A stretch of 64,000 nucleotides of DNA from contig NZ_VANS01000001.1 of assembly GCF_005887615.1 (NCBI RefSeq), positions 1,413,415 through 1,477,414 on the forward strand. The letters run 5' to 3'. Source of the DNA: Sulfitobacter sabulilitoris (GTDB lineage: Bacteria; Pseudomonadota; Alphaproteobacteria; Rhodobacterales; Rhodobacteraceae). Both the position numbers and the translations under genes were made by a program. Below the pieces are notes generated by a model. The model made no database searches. It saw nothing but the letters and a program-made list of their open reading frames with translations, and was not told where the DNA came from. Shown one piece after another: positions 28,696 through 39,096 of this stretch (positions are counted from its first letter, which is position 1; every line of letters starts with the position of its first letter).

Positions 28696-30344
28696 CCGCC
28701 ATAGACCGGCAGCCACCAGTCATCGGCGCGCGTGGCCAGCTCGTCCGCCAGCGGCGCGCCCTGACACAGCGTGATCCGCGTCCAGCGGTCGGATTTGGGA
28801 TCGAACTTGGACGCGCCGAAAAACGACAGTTTGCAGCGCAGCATGTCGATCGGCAGACAGTCCGCCGCGATCAGGTTGTCACGGATCTCGGCATAGGGAT
28901 AGCGCGCGGCCATCAGCACCCGCTCAACCGCCAGCGCATGGTCGGGCACGCGCGCCAAAAGCTCCGGCAAGGGCTCGTCTCCCGCGTCAAGGTCGCCGTG
29001 CAAGGCCTTGATCCGGCGCGCAATATCCAGGGGGCTCTCACGCTCCGCGCCCGGCTCCTCGAAGCGATCGCCAAGCCGTGGCTCCTGCTTGGCCGCGCTG
29101 ACGTACCAGAACTGCCGCGCGTGTTCGGCGCGCTCGTAATCGGTGTCCAACGCCCATGCGAACTCCGCCTCGATCCGCCGGCGGAGCGTCGCGGCATCCT
29201 GCACCGGCAAGACCATCGGCCCGAAGGGATCGGCCATGCACTCGGCCAGCCCGTCCACCAGATCACCGAAGGGTTCGATCACCAGCGCGACCATCAGCTC
29301 CTGCACGTCGAGGCTGCTCTGCGCCGTGCCCCGGATCGCCGCGTCGAGGGGGTGATCGCCCCGCAGGTGCGCGGGATCGAGCCAGGCGCGGGCCTGTTCC
29401 CAGTCGCGGCGCAGCGCGTCGATGCGCGCCTGGTGCGCCGCGTCGGGCACGATCCATTCCGCCAGGTGCGTCGCCGCGCGCTGCGCCAGTCCGTGCAGCC
29501 TGCGTGCCTCGTCCACGGTCAGACGCGGCAGCGCGCGCACGCGGGCCAGCGCCGTTTCGCGCGCCATCATCCAGTTGTTGAGCAACACCGGGTGCGTCAC
29601 CAGGAACGGCGCCATACCCAACCCGGTGGAGTTGCCGATCCCGAGGTGACGCTTGATCCGCCGGTCCAGCGGCCCGCGCCCCACGTGTTCGGCCAGCGCA
29701 TGGGTGAAATGCCGGATAAGCCAGACGGTCAGCATCTCGGCCATGAACGGCCCTTCGAGCCCGGGGCGCGTGTCGATGCAGGCCCGGTCCGCGATCCCGA
29801 ACTTGCCATTGCCGTAGACCGCCGTCGTGCGCATCAGGTATCCGATATCGCGCACCAGCGCCTCGTCCGGTTGAACACCGGCGCGCAAGCTGTTGGTCAC
29901 ATGCGAAAAAAGCCGAACGGATTTATTCGCCCGGCTGAGCACCAAATCGCGTTCGGTAAAGCGCGCGGCCTCTTGCAGCGGAGCGGCGGCACAGATCCGC
30001 GCGACCTCCTTTTCGCAGGGAACGCCGTCATACAGTACATAGGCCGTGTCCCAGGCGGTTGCGATCACGCGGTCGGTCCGCGCCTCCGGCGGAAGATCGG
30101 AGGACACGGCAACCAGCGAATAGACATGGCCGCCAAGATCGACGCGGAACACGGCGTGGCCAAAGCCTTCGGGGCACATCTGCCATCGGTGGCAGGTGAC
30201 CTGGGCCCGCTCGGCGCCAAGCCGGCGCATCAGGGTGCGCAGGAACGAAATTCGCGTCGGAAACATCGACCCCATCCGCGCCAGTCGCATCACCTGTCCG
30301 GGCGGACGCAAGGGCATCTGCCCCGGTGTCGCCGCGTCCTTCAT
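28692..30344 (-). CDS. Conserved protein of unknown function (550 residues)
   Basis: A large soluble protein with no signal peptide or membrane helix. I recognise no named domain. Likely conserved features are TCHRWQMCPEGFGHAVFRV (about residues 49-67), the ERDLVLSRANKSVRLFSHVTNSL region (about 150-172) and GIGNSTGLGMAPFLVTHPVLLNNWM (about 258-282), which may form an active site. It is coupled by ATGA overlaps to the M19-like gene upstream and the DUF3726-like gene downstream, so the three products probably work in one pathway. Start at 30344 is set by that overlap. Confidence 0.75.
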   Translation of the reverse strand: MKDAATPGQMPLRPPGQVMRLARMGSMFPTRISFLRTLMRRLGAERAQVTCHRWQMCPEGFGHAVFRVDLGGHVYSLVAVSSDLPPEARTDRVIATAWDTAYVLYDGVPCEKEVARICAAAPLQEAARFTERDLVLSRANKSVRLFSHVTNSLRAGVQPDEALVRDIGYLMRTTAVYGNGKFGIADRACIDTRPGLEGPFMAEMLTVWLIRHFTHALAEHVGRGPLDRRIKRHLGIGNSTGLGMAPFLVTHPVLLNNWMMARETALARVRALPRLTVDEARRLHGLAQRAATHLAEWIVPDAAHQARIDALRRDWEQARAWLDPAHLRGDHPLDAAIRGTAQSSLDVQELMVALVIEPFGDLVDGLAECMADPFGPMVLPVQDAATLRRRIEAEFAWALDTDYERAEHARQFWYVSAAKQEPRLGDRFEEPGAERESPLDIARRIKALHGDLDAGDEPLPELLARVPDHALAVERVLMAARYPYAEIRDNLIAADCLPIDMLRCKLSFFGASKFDPKSDRWTRITLCQGAPLADELATRADDWWLPVYGG

Positions 30345-31321
30345 GCCGGGCCGAAACTTTCTGCGTAGAAGCGGTGCCAGTTGCCGCCCATGATCCCATC
30401 CACGTCCGCCACGCTCAGCGCGGCATCCAGCAGGCCGGCGCGCACCGTGCCGAAATCGCGGTTGTCGCGAAACCACTCCGGCATAGGCGGAAAACCGGCC
30501 TGTGCCGCCGATCCCTCGCCATAGTCGATGACTTTGGACCAGCGCCCGACGCGCATCCATTCCACCACGCTGTCGGGCTGATCCTGGCACAAGTCGCTGC
30601 CCAGACCGAGGTGCCGTGCGCCATAGCGGTCCGCGGCCTGCGCGACCATCTGGCAGAAATCGTCGAGCGTGCAGGCGCTGCCGCCGGCAAGATGATGCGG
30701 ATAGAGCGAAAACCCAAGCATCCCGCCCCGATCGGTCAGCGCGCGCAGCACCGCGTCGGATTTGTTGCGCAGCGCGGCATGCCACCAATGCGGATTGGCA
30801 TGGGTGATGGCGATCGGGCGCGCGGACAGATCTATCGCCTCGCGCGTCGACCGTTCGGCCGAATGGGACATGTCGATCACCATGCCGACACGGTTCATCT
30901 CGGCCACCACCTGCTTGCCCATCCGCGTCAGGCCGGGGTCCTCGTCTTCGTAGCATCCCGTCGCCAGCAGCGATTGGTTGTTATAGCTCAGTTGCATGAA
31001 ACGCACGCCAAGCTGGTGGCAGATCTCGACCAGACCGATATCGTCGCCGATGGGGTTGGGTGTCTGGAATCCGAAAAAGATCGCCGTGCGCTCGGTGGCC
31101 TGCGCGCGCACGACATCCTCGCCGGTCAGCCCGCGAAAGATCAGGTCCGGATACCGTTCGAACCAGCGGTTCCACTGTTCGAGGTTCAGCACCATTTCAC
31201 GAAAGCTTTCGTGATAAGCGATCGTGACATGCACCGCATCCACCCCGCCCGCGCGCATCTGTTCAAAGATCGCGGGCGAAAAGTTTGCGTATTGCAGATT
31301 GTCGATCAAGGGTGCGGTCAT
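30341..31321 (-). CDS. Peptidase M19 (renal dipeptidase-like) family protein with altered metal ligands
   Basis: A 326-residue TIM-barrel amidohydrolase-superfamily protein. DMSH (150-153), THANPH (173-178) and GSD (241-243) correspond to the DxSH, His and GxD elements of membrane dipeptidases. However, the N-terminal HxD zinc ligands are replaced by IDNLQY (6-11), and the bridging Glu region reads GFQT (84-87). This pattern recalls the dipeptidase-like PA5396 of the Pseudomonas glycine-betaine cluster, so dipeptidase activity should not be assumed. The ATG at 31321 begins the conserved region. Confidence 0.8.
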   Translation of the reverse strand: MTAPLIDNLQYANFSPAIFEQMRAGGVDAVHVTIAYHESFREMVLNLEQWNRWFERYPDLIFRGLTGEDVVRAQATERTAIFFGFQTPNPIGDDIGLVEICHQLGVRFMQLSYNNQSLLATGCYEDEDPGLTRMGKQVVAEMNRVGMVIDMSHSAERSTREAIDLSARPIAITHANPHWWHAALRNKSDAVLRALTDRGGMLGFSLYPHHLAGGSACTLDDFCQMVAQAADRYGARHLGLGSDLCQDQPDSVVEWMRVGRWSKVIDYGEGSAAQAGFPPMPEWFRDNRDFGTVRAGLLDAALSVADVDGIMGGNWHRFYAESFGPA

Positions 31322-31401
31322 CTGACCGACTGTGGAACGCGAGATGCGGCTGCGCAACGCAAAATGCGACGCTATTCCCACTGGCACGACACGCCGGGGG
31401 A

Positions 31402-31785
31402 TCACCCGGACGCAGGCGGATCCTTGGGGTGTCTGATACTTTCATGCGCGGACAGACATAAAAGCCCCCCGGATATGGCCCAATTCTTGACAAATATCGA
31501 CATCTGCCATGGATCAGAAGGGATAAAGTGGAACAGGCTTGTCACCATGCAATAAATCGCCAGCGCCAGTGCGACGGGCGACAACCACAGACCAAAAAGC
31601 AGGGCCACCGCCCCGGCGGCGTTGGCCACAGCCGCCGGCCAGACCAGCCACGCGGGCAAGGACCAGGCGACCAACAACCCGCCCGCAGCGGAAGGATCGA
31701 CCATTTTCTGCACCGCGCCCGCCGCGAACAGCATCGCAAGGCAGGCCCGACCGATCCACATGAGCAAGTCTGCGGGAAACTGCAT
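31402..31785 (-). CDS. DoxX family membrane protein
   Basis: A 127-residue protein with four predicted membrane helices and the DoxX-like opening IGRACLAMLFAAGAVQKMVDP. Members are small membrane proteins with suspected roles in quinone or redox homeostasis. The ATG at 31785 follows an AGGTGG sequence; longer frames upstream are Arg/Pro-rich and lack family character. It precedes the M19-like gene by 80 bases on the same strand. Confidence 0.75.
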   Translation of the reverse strand: MQFPADLLMWIGRACLAMLFAAGAVQKMVDPSAAGGLLVAWSLPAWLVWPAAVANAAGAVALLFGLWLSPVALALAIYCMVTSLFHFIPSDPWQMSIFVKNWAISGGLLCLSAHESIRHPKDPPASG

Positions 31786-31945
31786 GCGAGTACCACCTGT
31801 CGAAAACGGCCAAGACGGGGATGGCAACAGCCAGGTCGCCCGCCCGGCGCGGGGCCTGGGTCGAACAGCCGACCAAGGTCGGGAAAACAGAATACTCGTT
31901 ACCAAACTCGGGACCAGGGCTTCGGAAGATCGAGCACCTGAAACG

Positions 31946-31981
31946 CGGTGGGCCGACGCACGAACACGCTCCGGCCCACCG
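31946..31981 (-). terminator. Second stem-loop after fasciclin gene
   Basis: Perfect 10-base arms CGGTGGGCCG and CGGCCCACCG enclose a 16-base loop, about 45 bases after the fasciclin stop. No T-run follows. Likely contributes to 3' end formation together with the hairpin at 31996-32016. Confidence 0.5.
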
Positions 31982-31995
31982 GTCACTCATTACCC

Positions 31996-32016
31996 GGACG
32001 GGGGATACCCCCATCC
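31996..32016 (-). terminator. First stem-loop after fasciclin gene
   Basis: On the minus-strand transcript GGAUGGGGG pairs with CCCCCGUCC across a 3-base loop (9 pairs including one G-U), 10 bases after the stop codon. It lacks a U-tract. Confidence 0.55.
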
Positions 32017-32025
32017 GCGCACTCG

Positions 32026-32577
32026 TTATTTCGGGACAAGGACGCCATCCACTACGTGGATGACACCGTTGGATTGGTCGACATCCGCGATCGTCACGCG
32101 GGCGGCGTTGCCGCTTTCGTCATAGATATAGACGTTGCGCCCCTTGACCTGGGCCGAGAGCGCATCGCCGGACACGGCCTTGAAATGGTAGAACCCGTCG
32201 GGCGAGGCATTCGCCTTGGCCGCGATGGTGGCCGCCGACCAGTCGCCCGGCACCACGTGCGCGGTCAGCACCTTGACCAGAAGATCCTTGTTTTCGGGCT
32301 TGAGCAGTGTCTCGACCGTGCCATCGGGCAATGCTGCAAAGGCCGCGTTGACCGGCGCGAACACGGTAAAGGGACCGGGACCTGCCAGCGTGTCAACAAG
32401 GCCAGCGGCCTTGACCGCGGCAACCAGCGTCGTGTGATCGGCGGAGTTCACCGCGTTCTCGACAATGTTCTTTTCCTCGAACATCGCGGCGCCGCCGACC
32501 ATCGGATTGGCGGCCATCGCGGTCGTGCCCAATGCCGTGGACAAAACCAGGGCGGTGAAACTGCGGAATACTGTCAT
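32026..32577 (-). CDS. Secreted fasciclin (FAS1) domain protein
   Basis: A 183-residue exported protein with a signal peptide ending TTAMA-AN and one FAS1 domain (about residues 35-183) showing TVFAPVNAAFAALPDG and the H-box-like VLTAHVVPGD, and ending GVIHVVDGVLVPK. FAS1 domains mediate adhesion or surface interactions. It lies downstream of an ECF sigma/anti-sigma pair on the same strand, a linkage seen with SigK/RskA-like systems, so it may be a regulon member. The 126-base gap before it may hold an ECF promoter, but I could not define one. Confidence 0.9.
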   Translation of the reverse strand: MTVFRSFTALVLSTALGTTAMAANPMVGGAAMFEEKNIVENAVNSADHTTLVAAVKAAGLVDTLAGPGPFTVFAPVNAAFAALPDGTVETLLKPENKDLLVKVLTAHVVPGDWSAATIAAKANASPDGFYHFKAVSGDALSAQVKGRNVYIYDESGNAARVTIADVDQSNGVIHVVDGVLVPK

Positions 32578-32703
32578 GTCGTCCTCCAATTGGATGTCCC
32601 TCCCTTTGCGGGTGGGTCTGAGGAAGACACGGGCGTCGGCGGATCAGAGTTTCAGCATTTCCAAAAAATTATCGGAAACTTTTTTCCTAAGGCTTTCAGC
32701 GTG

Positions 32704-33399
32704 TTACAGTTCGGTAACAGGTGACGCGGCCAGAACATCGCCGGTGGGCGCACCGGTTGTCGATCCGCCCGGCGGCTCGTCGCTGATGGCAAGCGTCAGC
32801 TGCCCGGCGATCGCCGCCAGCGCCGATGGCAGAACCACCCGCGTGGTGGCGGCGTCAGGCAGCACGCCCAACGACACGGGCGCTTGGTCGGGTGCAATCG
32901 CCCAAAGCTCGAGCGCGCGGCCCGGACGCGCGGCGCCCGATGTACGGCTGAGCGCAAGATCGCCGCGCGTGGGATCATAGACGGCCAGCACCTGCAACGC
33001 ACCATCCGCACCGGTCAGTTGGGTGGCATAGACCGGCGCGCGCACCGCGTCGGGTGTCGGTGCCTGGGTCAGTTGCCCATAGCCCAGCACAGCCGCCAGC
33101 GCGATCGCGGCGATGCTGATGCCCTGCCACAGCCAGACGCGCTGCAGCAATGGCACGCGCGCGGGCCGGAACAGCCGCCCGAACACGTCGCGTTTGACGC
33201 GGGCGGGTGGCGTGACCGGCGCGATGTCATCGGTCATGGCCACCAGCCGTTCGTGCCACATCGCCACATGCGCGGCAAACGCAGGATCGGTGGCGGCACG
33301 ACGCCGCGTATCGACGAATTCCGCCGCAGGCGTCAGGCCCAGCGCGTATTCCGCGGCCAATGCATTGTCGTCCTCGCGGGGAGTGGATGTATCGCTCAT
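32704..33399 (-). CDS. Anti-sigma factor, RskA-like
   Basis: A 231-residue membrane protein: cytoplasmic N-terminal sigma-binding region with EYALGLTPAAE and HVAMWHERL, one membrane helix (about residues 91-111, LWQGISIAAIALAAVLGYG) and a periplasmic RskA C-terminal domain containing VYDPTRGDLALS and RALELWAIAP. It should hold the adjacent ECF sigma factor inactive until an envelope signal. No zinc-binding HxxxCxxC motif is seen. Its start overlaps the sigma stop by ATGA. Confidence 0.88.
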   Translation of the reverse strand: MSDTSTPREDDNALAAEYALGLTPAAEFVDTRRRAATDPAFAAHVAMWHERLVAMTDDIAPVTPPARVKRDVFGRLFRPARVPLLQRVWLWQGISIAAIALAAVLGYGQLTQAPTPDAVRAPVYATQLTGADGALQVLAVYDPTRGDLALSRTSGAARPGRALELWAIAPDQAPVSLGVLPDAATTRVVLPSALAAIAGQLTLAISDEPPGGSTTGAPTGDVLAASPVTEL

Positions 33400-33938
33400 T
33401 GGGCCATGCACTCCCGCAGGGCCATCAACCCACGGCGCAGCCAGGTGCGCATGGTGTTGAGCGGAACGTTGAAGCGTTCCGCCAGATCGGCATAGCTTTG
33501 ACCGTCGAGATAGGCACCGCGAATGGCGGAGCCGCGATCTTGCGGCAATTCATCGAGGCAATTGACCAGCCGTCCCGCCTCGGACCGGGCGATGCTGGCC
33601 TGTTCGGGCGTCGGACCGGAGGCCACCAGTTCCGTCTGGACACTGTCAAGATCGGTATTGCCGGACTTGCGCGCACGCAGCCTGTCGATCGAGGTATTGC
33701 GCGCGATCGTGATCAGCCATGTCATCGGGCTCAGCCCATTGGCCGAGTAACGCTCTGCGTTGTTCCAGATTTTGACAAACGTATCCTGCATTGCGTCCTC
33801 TGCTGCGGCTCGATTGGTCAAGACACGCAGGCAGACGCCAAAAAGTTTCGCGGAAACCGCATCATAAAGTTGATCGAACGCCGCGCGGTCATTCAAGGCC
33901 ACCCGCGCAATCAGCGTTTCAATCCGGTCGCGATCCAT
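33396..33938 (-). CDS. ECF-type RNA polymerase sigma factor
   Basis: A 180-residue group-IV sigma factor. Region 2 shows AEDAMQDTFVKIWNNAERY and PMTWLITIARNTSIDRLRARK; region 4 shows LPQDRGSAIRGAYLDGQSYADLAERFNVPLNTMRTWLRRG with its helix-turn-helix. The RskA-type partner and the nearby fasciclin gene suggest a SigK-like group. Ribosome-binding site AAGAGGGTGAT precedes the ATG. Confidence 0.93.
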   Translation of the reverse strand: MDRDRIETLIARVALNDRAAFDQLYDAVSAKLFGVCLRVLTNRAAAEDAMQDTFVKIWNNAERYSANGLSPMTWLITIARNTSIDRLRARKSGNTDLDSVQTELVASGPTPEQASIARSEAGRLVNCLDELPQDRGSAIRGAYLDGQSYADLAERFNVPLNTMRTWLRRGLMALRECMAQ

Positions 33939-33982
33939 ATCACCCTCTTAGCACTCGTCGAAAACCCGCACCGACCGCATCA

Positions 33983-34007
33983 CTAAATGACGCGCCGGCA
34001 ATGTTTG

Positions 34008-34011
<4 letters not shown>
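33983..34011 (-). promoter_or_regulatory. Candidate promoter of the sigma factor operon
   Basis: A perfect TTGACA (34011-34006) is 17 bases from ATTTAG (33988-33983), about 45 bases upstream of the sigma start. The -35 overlaps the stop codon of the upstream acyl-CoA dehydrogenase gene. The -10 is a poor match, so this is tentative. Confidence 0.4.
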
Positions 34012-35243
<1,232 letters not shown>

Positions 35244-35401
35244 ATCGGCCTCTCCCTCTGTACGGTCCATGGGCCGCGCCGGGCCCTTTGCGCGCAGGGT
35301 GGCGGCAACGCGCGGGCTTGTCCATCGCTTTCCGCCGGGGCGCGCCGGCGGGTCGCAGGATAGCCATTGACAGCCCCCGCGCCGCGCCACAGCGTGCCTG
35401 C

Positions 35402-36013
35402 ATGAAAACCATCGAATATTTCTATTCCGCCCATTCCGCCTATGCCTATCTGGGGGCATGGCGGCTGGCCGGTGTCGCGACAGAGGCGGGCGCAAGGGTC
35501 GTCCACCGCCCGTTTGATTTTCTGCCGGTCCTGCGGGCGGCGGGCGCACCGCCATTCGATGCCCGCAGCCAGGCGCACATCGACCATTTCTTTGGCCGCG
35601 AGCTCGTCCGATGGGCCGAATATCGCGGCCTGCCGATCCTGCGGCACCGCCCCACCCATCACGACAACCCGCTGGCGCTGGCCAACGGGCTGATCATCGC
35701 GGCGCAGGATGCCGGCGCGGATGCCTGCGCGCTCAGCCGGGCGATCCTGCAGGCGCATTGGCGCGACGACGCGGACATCGCCGATGCCGGAACCTTGCTG
35801 CCACTGGCCCATGTCACTTGCGGCGACGCCGATGCGCTGTTGCGGGCGGCAACGTCCGGCGCGGTGCAGGCGCGCCATGCCGCGAACACGGACAAGGCGA
35901 TCGCGCTCAACGTCTTCGGCTCGCCCACCTATATCGTGGATGGCGATATGTTCTATGGTCAGGACCGGCTCGATCTGGTGGCCCGCGCGCTGGCGCGGCC
36001 CTTTGCTCCGTGA
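35402..36013 (+). CDS. DsbA-family / 2-hydroxychromene-2-carboxylate isomerase-like protein
   Basis: A 203-residue thioredoxin-fold protein with a DSBA-like helical insertion. The N-terminus FYSAHSAYAYLGAW keeps the serine position used by HCCA isomerases in place of a CxxC pair, and the C-terminus has VFGSPTYIVDGDMFYGQDRL, the cis-Pro loop typical of the family. Probably a glutathione-dependent isomerase rather than a disulfide oxidoreductase; substrate unknown. Its stop overlaps the GTG start of the LysR gene. Confidence 0.8.
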   Translation: MKTIEYFYSAHSAYAYLGAWRLAGVATEAGARVVHRPFDFLPVLRAAGAPPFDARSQAHIDHFFGRELVRWAEYRGLPILRHRPTHHDNPLALANGLIIAAQDAGADACALSRAILQAHWRDDADIADAGTLLPLAHVTCGDADALLRAATSGAVQARHAANTDKAIALNVFGSPTYIVDGDMFYGQDRLDLVARALARPFAP

Positions 36014-36924
36014 CCGTGACGCTCAAGCAGGTCGAAGCCTTCGTGCGGGTCGCCGATCTGGGCAGCTTTCGCCGCGCGGCGGATCAGCTCAACACGACGC
36101 AGCCCAACATCTCCGCCCGGATCGCCGCGCTGGAATCCGCGTTGGGTGCCGTCTTGATGACGCGCGACGCCGGATCGGTCCGGCTGACGGCCAAGGGCCG
36201 GGCGCTGCTCGGTCCGGCACGCCATGTTCTGCGCGGCGTGGAGGACATGGTCGGCGCACTGGGCGACACCGCTCTGGTGCAGGGGGTTCTGCGGCTCGGG
36301 GTGACGGAAATGATCGTGCACACCTGGCTGGGCGATTTCCTCAAGGCGCTCAAGCGGCGTTACCCGCAGGTGCTGGTGGAACTGACCGTGGATCTGTCGG
36401 CGAACCTCAGCACCGCGCTGTTTGACCGCCACCTTGACCTTGCCTTTCAAAGCGGGCCGTTTTCGCGCGCGATCGGTGGCATGGTCGATCTGGGGGCCTA
36501 TCCGATGGTCTGGGTGGCGGGCGTGCAAATCCCGCTGACGCCGGGTGTTCCGCTGAGCATGTCAGAATTGCTGGCCCATCCCATCCTGACGCACGCGCGC
36601 GGCACCCTGCCCTATGACCAGTTGGCCGCCCATGTCGCCGCCGCCCGCCACCCCGGCGCACGGCTGGTGCCATCCAGCAACCTCGCCGCGTGCCTTCAGA
36701 TGGTGCAGGATGGCTTTGGCGTTGCGTGCCTGCCGCGCGCGATGGTCGCGGATGCGGTGTCCGCCGGGCGGCTGGTCCCGTTGTCCTATGACTGGAGCCC
36801 GGCGCCCCTGCGCTTTGCCGCGCGCTATGACGCGGAGCGCGCGGCCGCCTTCGTGGCCGAAGCGGCCACCGTGGCGGCGCAGTCGGCGGGCCGCTACGGC
36901 ACGTCGCAAGATAACAAATCCTGA
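36010..36924 (+). CDS. LysR family transcriptional regulator
   Basis: A 304-residue regulator. The N-terminal helix-turn-helix reads LGSFRRAADQLNTTQPNISARIAALE (about residues 15-40) and is followed by a periplasmic-binding-like effector domain (about 90-295). Start is GTG overlapping the upstream stop; a second GTG two codons later is possible. It precedes the hydantoinase operon by 81 bases on the same strand and is its probable regulator, although LysR regulators are more often divergent from targets. Confidence 0.88.
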   Translation: MTVTLKQVEAFVRVADLGSFRRAADQLNTTQPNISARIAALESALGAVLMTRDAGSVRLTAKGRALLGPARHVLRGVEDMVGALGDTALVQGVLRLGVTEMIVHTWLGDFLKALKRRYPQVLVELTVDLSANLSTALFDRHLDLAFQSGPFSRAIGGMVDLGAYPMVWVAGVQIPLTPGVPLSMSELLAHPILTHARGTLPYDQLAAHVAAARHPGARLVPSSNLAACLQMVQDGFGVACLPRAMVADAVSAGRLVPLSYDWSPAPLRFAARYDAERAAAFVAEAATVAAQSAGRYGTSQDNKS

Positions 36925-37005
36925 TCCTCCGGATCGAAGAAAGCGATTAGACGTGATGCTGTGGCCCGCGCTAGGCTGCCTGGAGACAGCAAGGATCGCG
37001 ACATC

Positions 37006-39096
37006 ATGGGCAAGGCAGACATCAGGTTGGGCGTGGACATCGGCGGCACGTTCACCGACGTGGTGCTTGAGACGGGCGGCGCGCAGACATCGACCAAGGT
37101 GCTGACCACCTATGCCGCGCCGGAGGACGCGATCCTCGTCGGTATCGCACAGGTCTGCGCGCGGGCGGGGATCGACGCGGGCGACATCGGCCAGATCATC
37201 CACGGCACCACGCTGGCCACCAACGCGCTGATCGAACGGCGCGGCGCCAAGACGGCTTTGATCACCACGCAGGGCTTTCGCGACGTGATCGAGATGCGCA
37301 CCGAATCCCGCTTCGAGCAATACGATCTGAACCTCGAGTTGCCCGAGCCGCTGCTGCCGCGCCAGCGCCGCTATACCCTGCCCGAACGGATCGGGGCACA
37401 GGGCGAGGTTCTCATTGCGCTGGCGCGCACGGAGGTGGAGGCGCTGGCCGACGATCTGGCGCAGGCGGAATATGAGAGCATCGCGGTGGGCTTCCTGCAC
37501 AGCTACCTCAACGACAGTCACGAACGCATGGTCCGCGACGTGCTGGAAGAACGCCTGCCCGGCGTCATGGTCTCGCTCAGTTCCGAAGTCAGCCCGCAGA
37601 TGCGCGAATACGAACGCTTCAACACGACGGTGGCCAACGCCTACATCAAACCGTTGATGAAATCCTACCTCGGGCGGTTGGACGGGCGACTGCGGGCGGC
37701 GGGCGTGACCTGTCCGATCTTTCTGATGCACTCGGGCGGCGGCATCATTTCCATCGAAAGCGCGGCCGACTTTCCCGTGCGGCTGGTGGAATCGGGGCCG
37801 GCGGGCGGCGCCGTCTTTGCCGCGCATATCGCCGCGCGCTACGGGCTGGACAAGGTGCTGAGTTTCGACATGGGCGGCACCACGGCCAAGATCTGCCTGA
37901 TCAAGGGCCAGACCCCCAAGACCAGCAGGGTGTTCGAGGTCGCGCGCACCTACCGGTTCAAGAAGGGCTCCGGCATGCCGATCTCGATCCCGGTGATCGA
38001 CATGGTGGAGATCGGCGCGGGCGGCGGATCGCTGGCGCATGTGGATGCGATGCGCCAGATCCGCGTCGGCCCCGAAAGCGCCGGATCGGAGCCGGGCCCC
38101 GCCTGCTATGGCCGGGGCGGCACGCGCCCGGCGGTGACGGATGCCGATCTGGTACTGGGCAAACTGGACCCAGATGGATTTGCCGGTGGGTCCATCCAGC
38201 TGTATCCGGACCGGTCAGAGGCGGCGTTGATGGCAGACTTGGGCAGCCTGCTGGACATGGACGCCCGGACAGCCGCCTACGGCCTGGCGGAGGTGGTGGA
38301 TGAAAACATGGCCAATGCCGCGCGTGTGCACGCGGTCGAGAATGGCGAGGATCTGGCCGATTACACGATGATCGCCTTTGGTGGTGCCGCGCCGCTGCAT
38401 GCCGCGCGGCTGTGCGAAAAGCTGGGTGTGGCGCGGTGCCTGGTGCCGCAGGGCGCGGGCGTCGGATCCGCCATCGGGTTCCTGCGCGCGCCCTTCAGTT
38501 TCGAGGCCAACCGCAGCGTCTACATGCGGCTCTCCGACTTCGACGCTCCGGCCGTGGGGCGGCTGCTGAAGGAACTGGCCGACCAGGCCACCGGCTTTGT
38601 GCGGTCATGCGACGCGGACGCGCCGATCACCGCGGATTACAAGGTTTACATGCGCTATACCGGGCAAGGCTGGGAAATACCGATCGTGCTGCCCGCGCAG
38701 GACGCCGCCCAACCCGATGCCGCGCGGTTCCAGGCCTTGTTCGAGACGGAATATGCCAAGCTGTTCGGCCGGGTGGTCGATGGCATGGACGTCGAGATCA
38801 CCGTCTGGGCGGTCAACGCCTCGACGCCGCACAGCATGGCCGCGCCGGTGCCCGCCCAAACCCCGACCGAGGCCGCCGGCACGCGCGGCACGCGCGCCCT
38901 GTTCGACCCCGCACGCGGCCAGAGCAGCCAGGCCAGCGTGGTCGCGCGGACCGATCTGACGCCCGGAGAATGGCTGCAGGGCCCCGGCATCATAACCGAA
39001 GACGAAACCACCGTCATCGTCCCCGCCAGCCGCCGCGCGATGGCGCAGCCCGACGGAACACTGGACATAACGCTCAGCCCGGAGGGCACGCCATGA
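37006..39096 (+). CDS. hyuA: Hydantoinase/oxoprolinase subunit A (HyuA)
   Basis: ATP-dependent cyclic-amide hydrolase subunit. The 696-residue product opens with the actin-fold phosphate loop GVDIGGTFTDVVLE, then IIHGTTLATNALIERRGAKTALITT, the MHSGGG and FDMGGTTAKICLI segments and a C-terminal oxoprolinase domain. Length fits HyuA (about 690). Substrates in the family include 5-oxoproline, N-methylhydantoin and hydantoins; which one applies is not visible. It overlaps hyuB by ATGA. Confidence 0.93.
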   Translation: MGKADIRLGVDIGGTFTDVVLETGGAQTSTKVLTTYAAPEDAILVGIAQVCARAGIDAGDIGQIIHGTTLATNALIERRGAKTALITTQGFRDVIEMRTESRFEQYDLNLELPEPLLPRQRRYTLPERIGAQGEVLIALARTEVEALADDLAQAEYESIAVGFLHSYLNDSHERMVRDVLEERLPGVMVSLSSEVSPQMREYERFNTTVANAYIKPLMKSYLGRLDGRLRAAGVTCPIFLMHSGGGIISIESAADFPVRLVESGPAGGAVFAAHIAARYGLDKVLSFDMGGTTAKICLIKGQTPKTSRVFEVARTYRFKKGSGMPISIPVIDMVEIGAGGGSLAHVDAMRQIRVGPESAGSEPGPACYGRGGTRPAVTDADLVLGKLDPDGFAGGSIQLYPDRSEAALMADLGSLLDMDARTAAYGLAEVVDENMANAARVHAVENGEDLADYTMIAFGGAAPLHAARLCEKLGVARCLVPQGAGVGSAIGFLRAPFSFEANRSVYMRLSDFDAPAVGRLLKELADQATGFVRSCDADAPITADYKVYMRYTGQGWEIPIVLPAQDAAQPDAARFQALFETEYAKLFGRVVDGMDVEITVWAVNASTPHSMAAPVPAQTPTEAAGTRGTRALFDPARGQSSQASVVARTDLTPGEWLQGPGIITEDETTVIVPASRRAMAQPDGTLDITLSPEGTP

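Noticed and set aside
31786-31995. Possible small gene between the DoxX and fasciclin genes
   Set aside because: Open frames here are short shadows without ribosome-binding sites; the region is better explained by 3' hairpins and a promoter.
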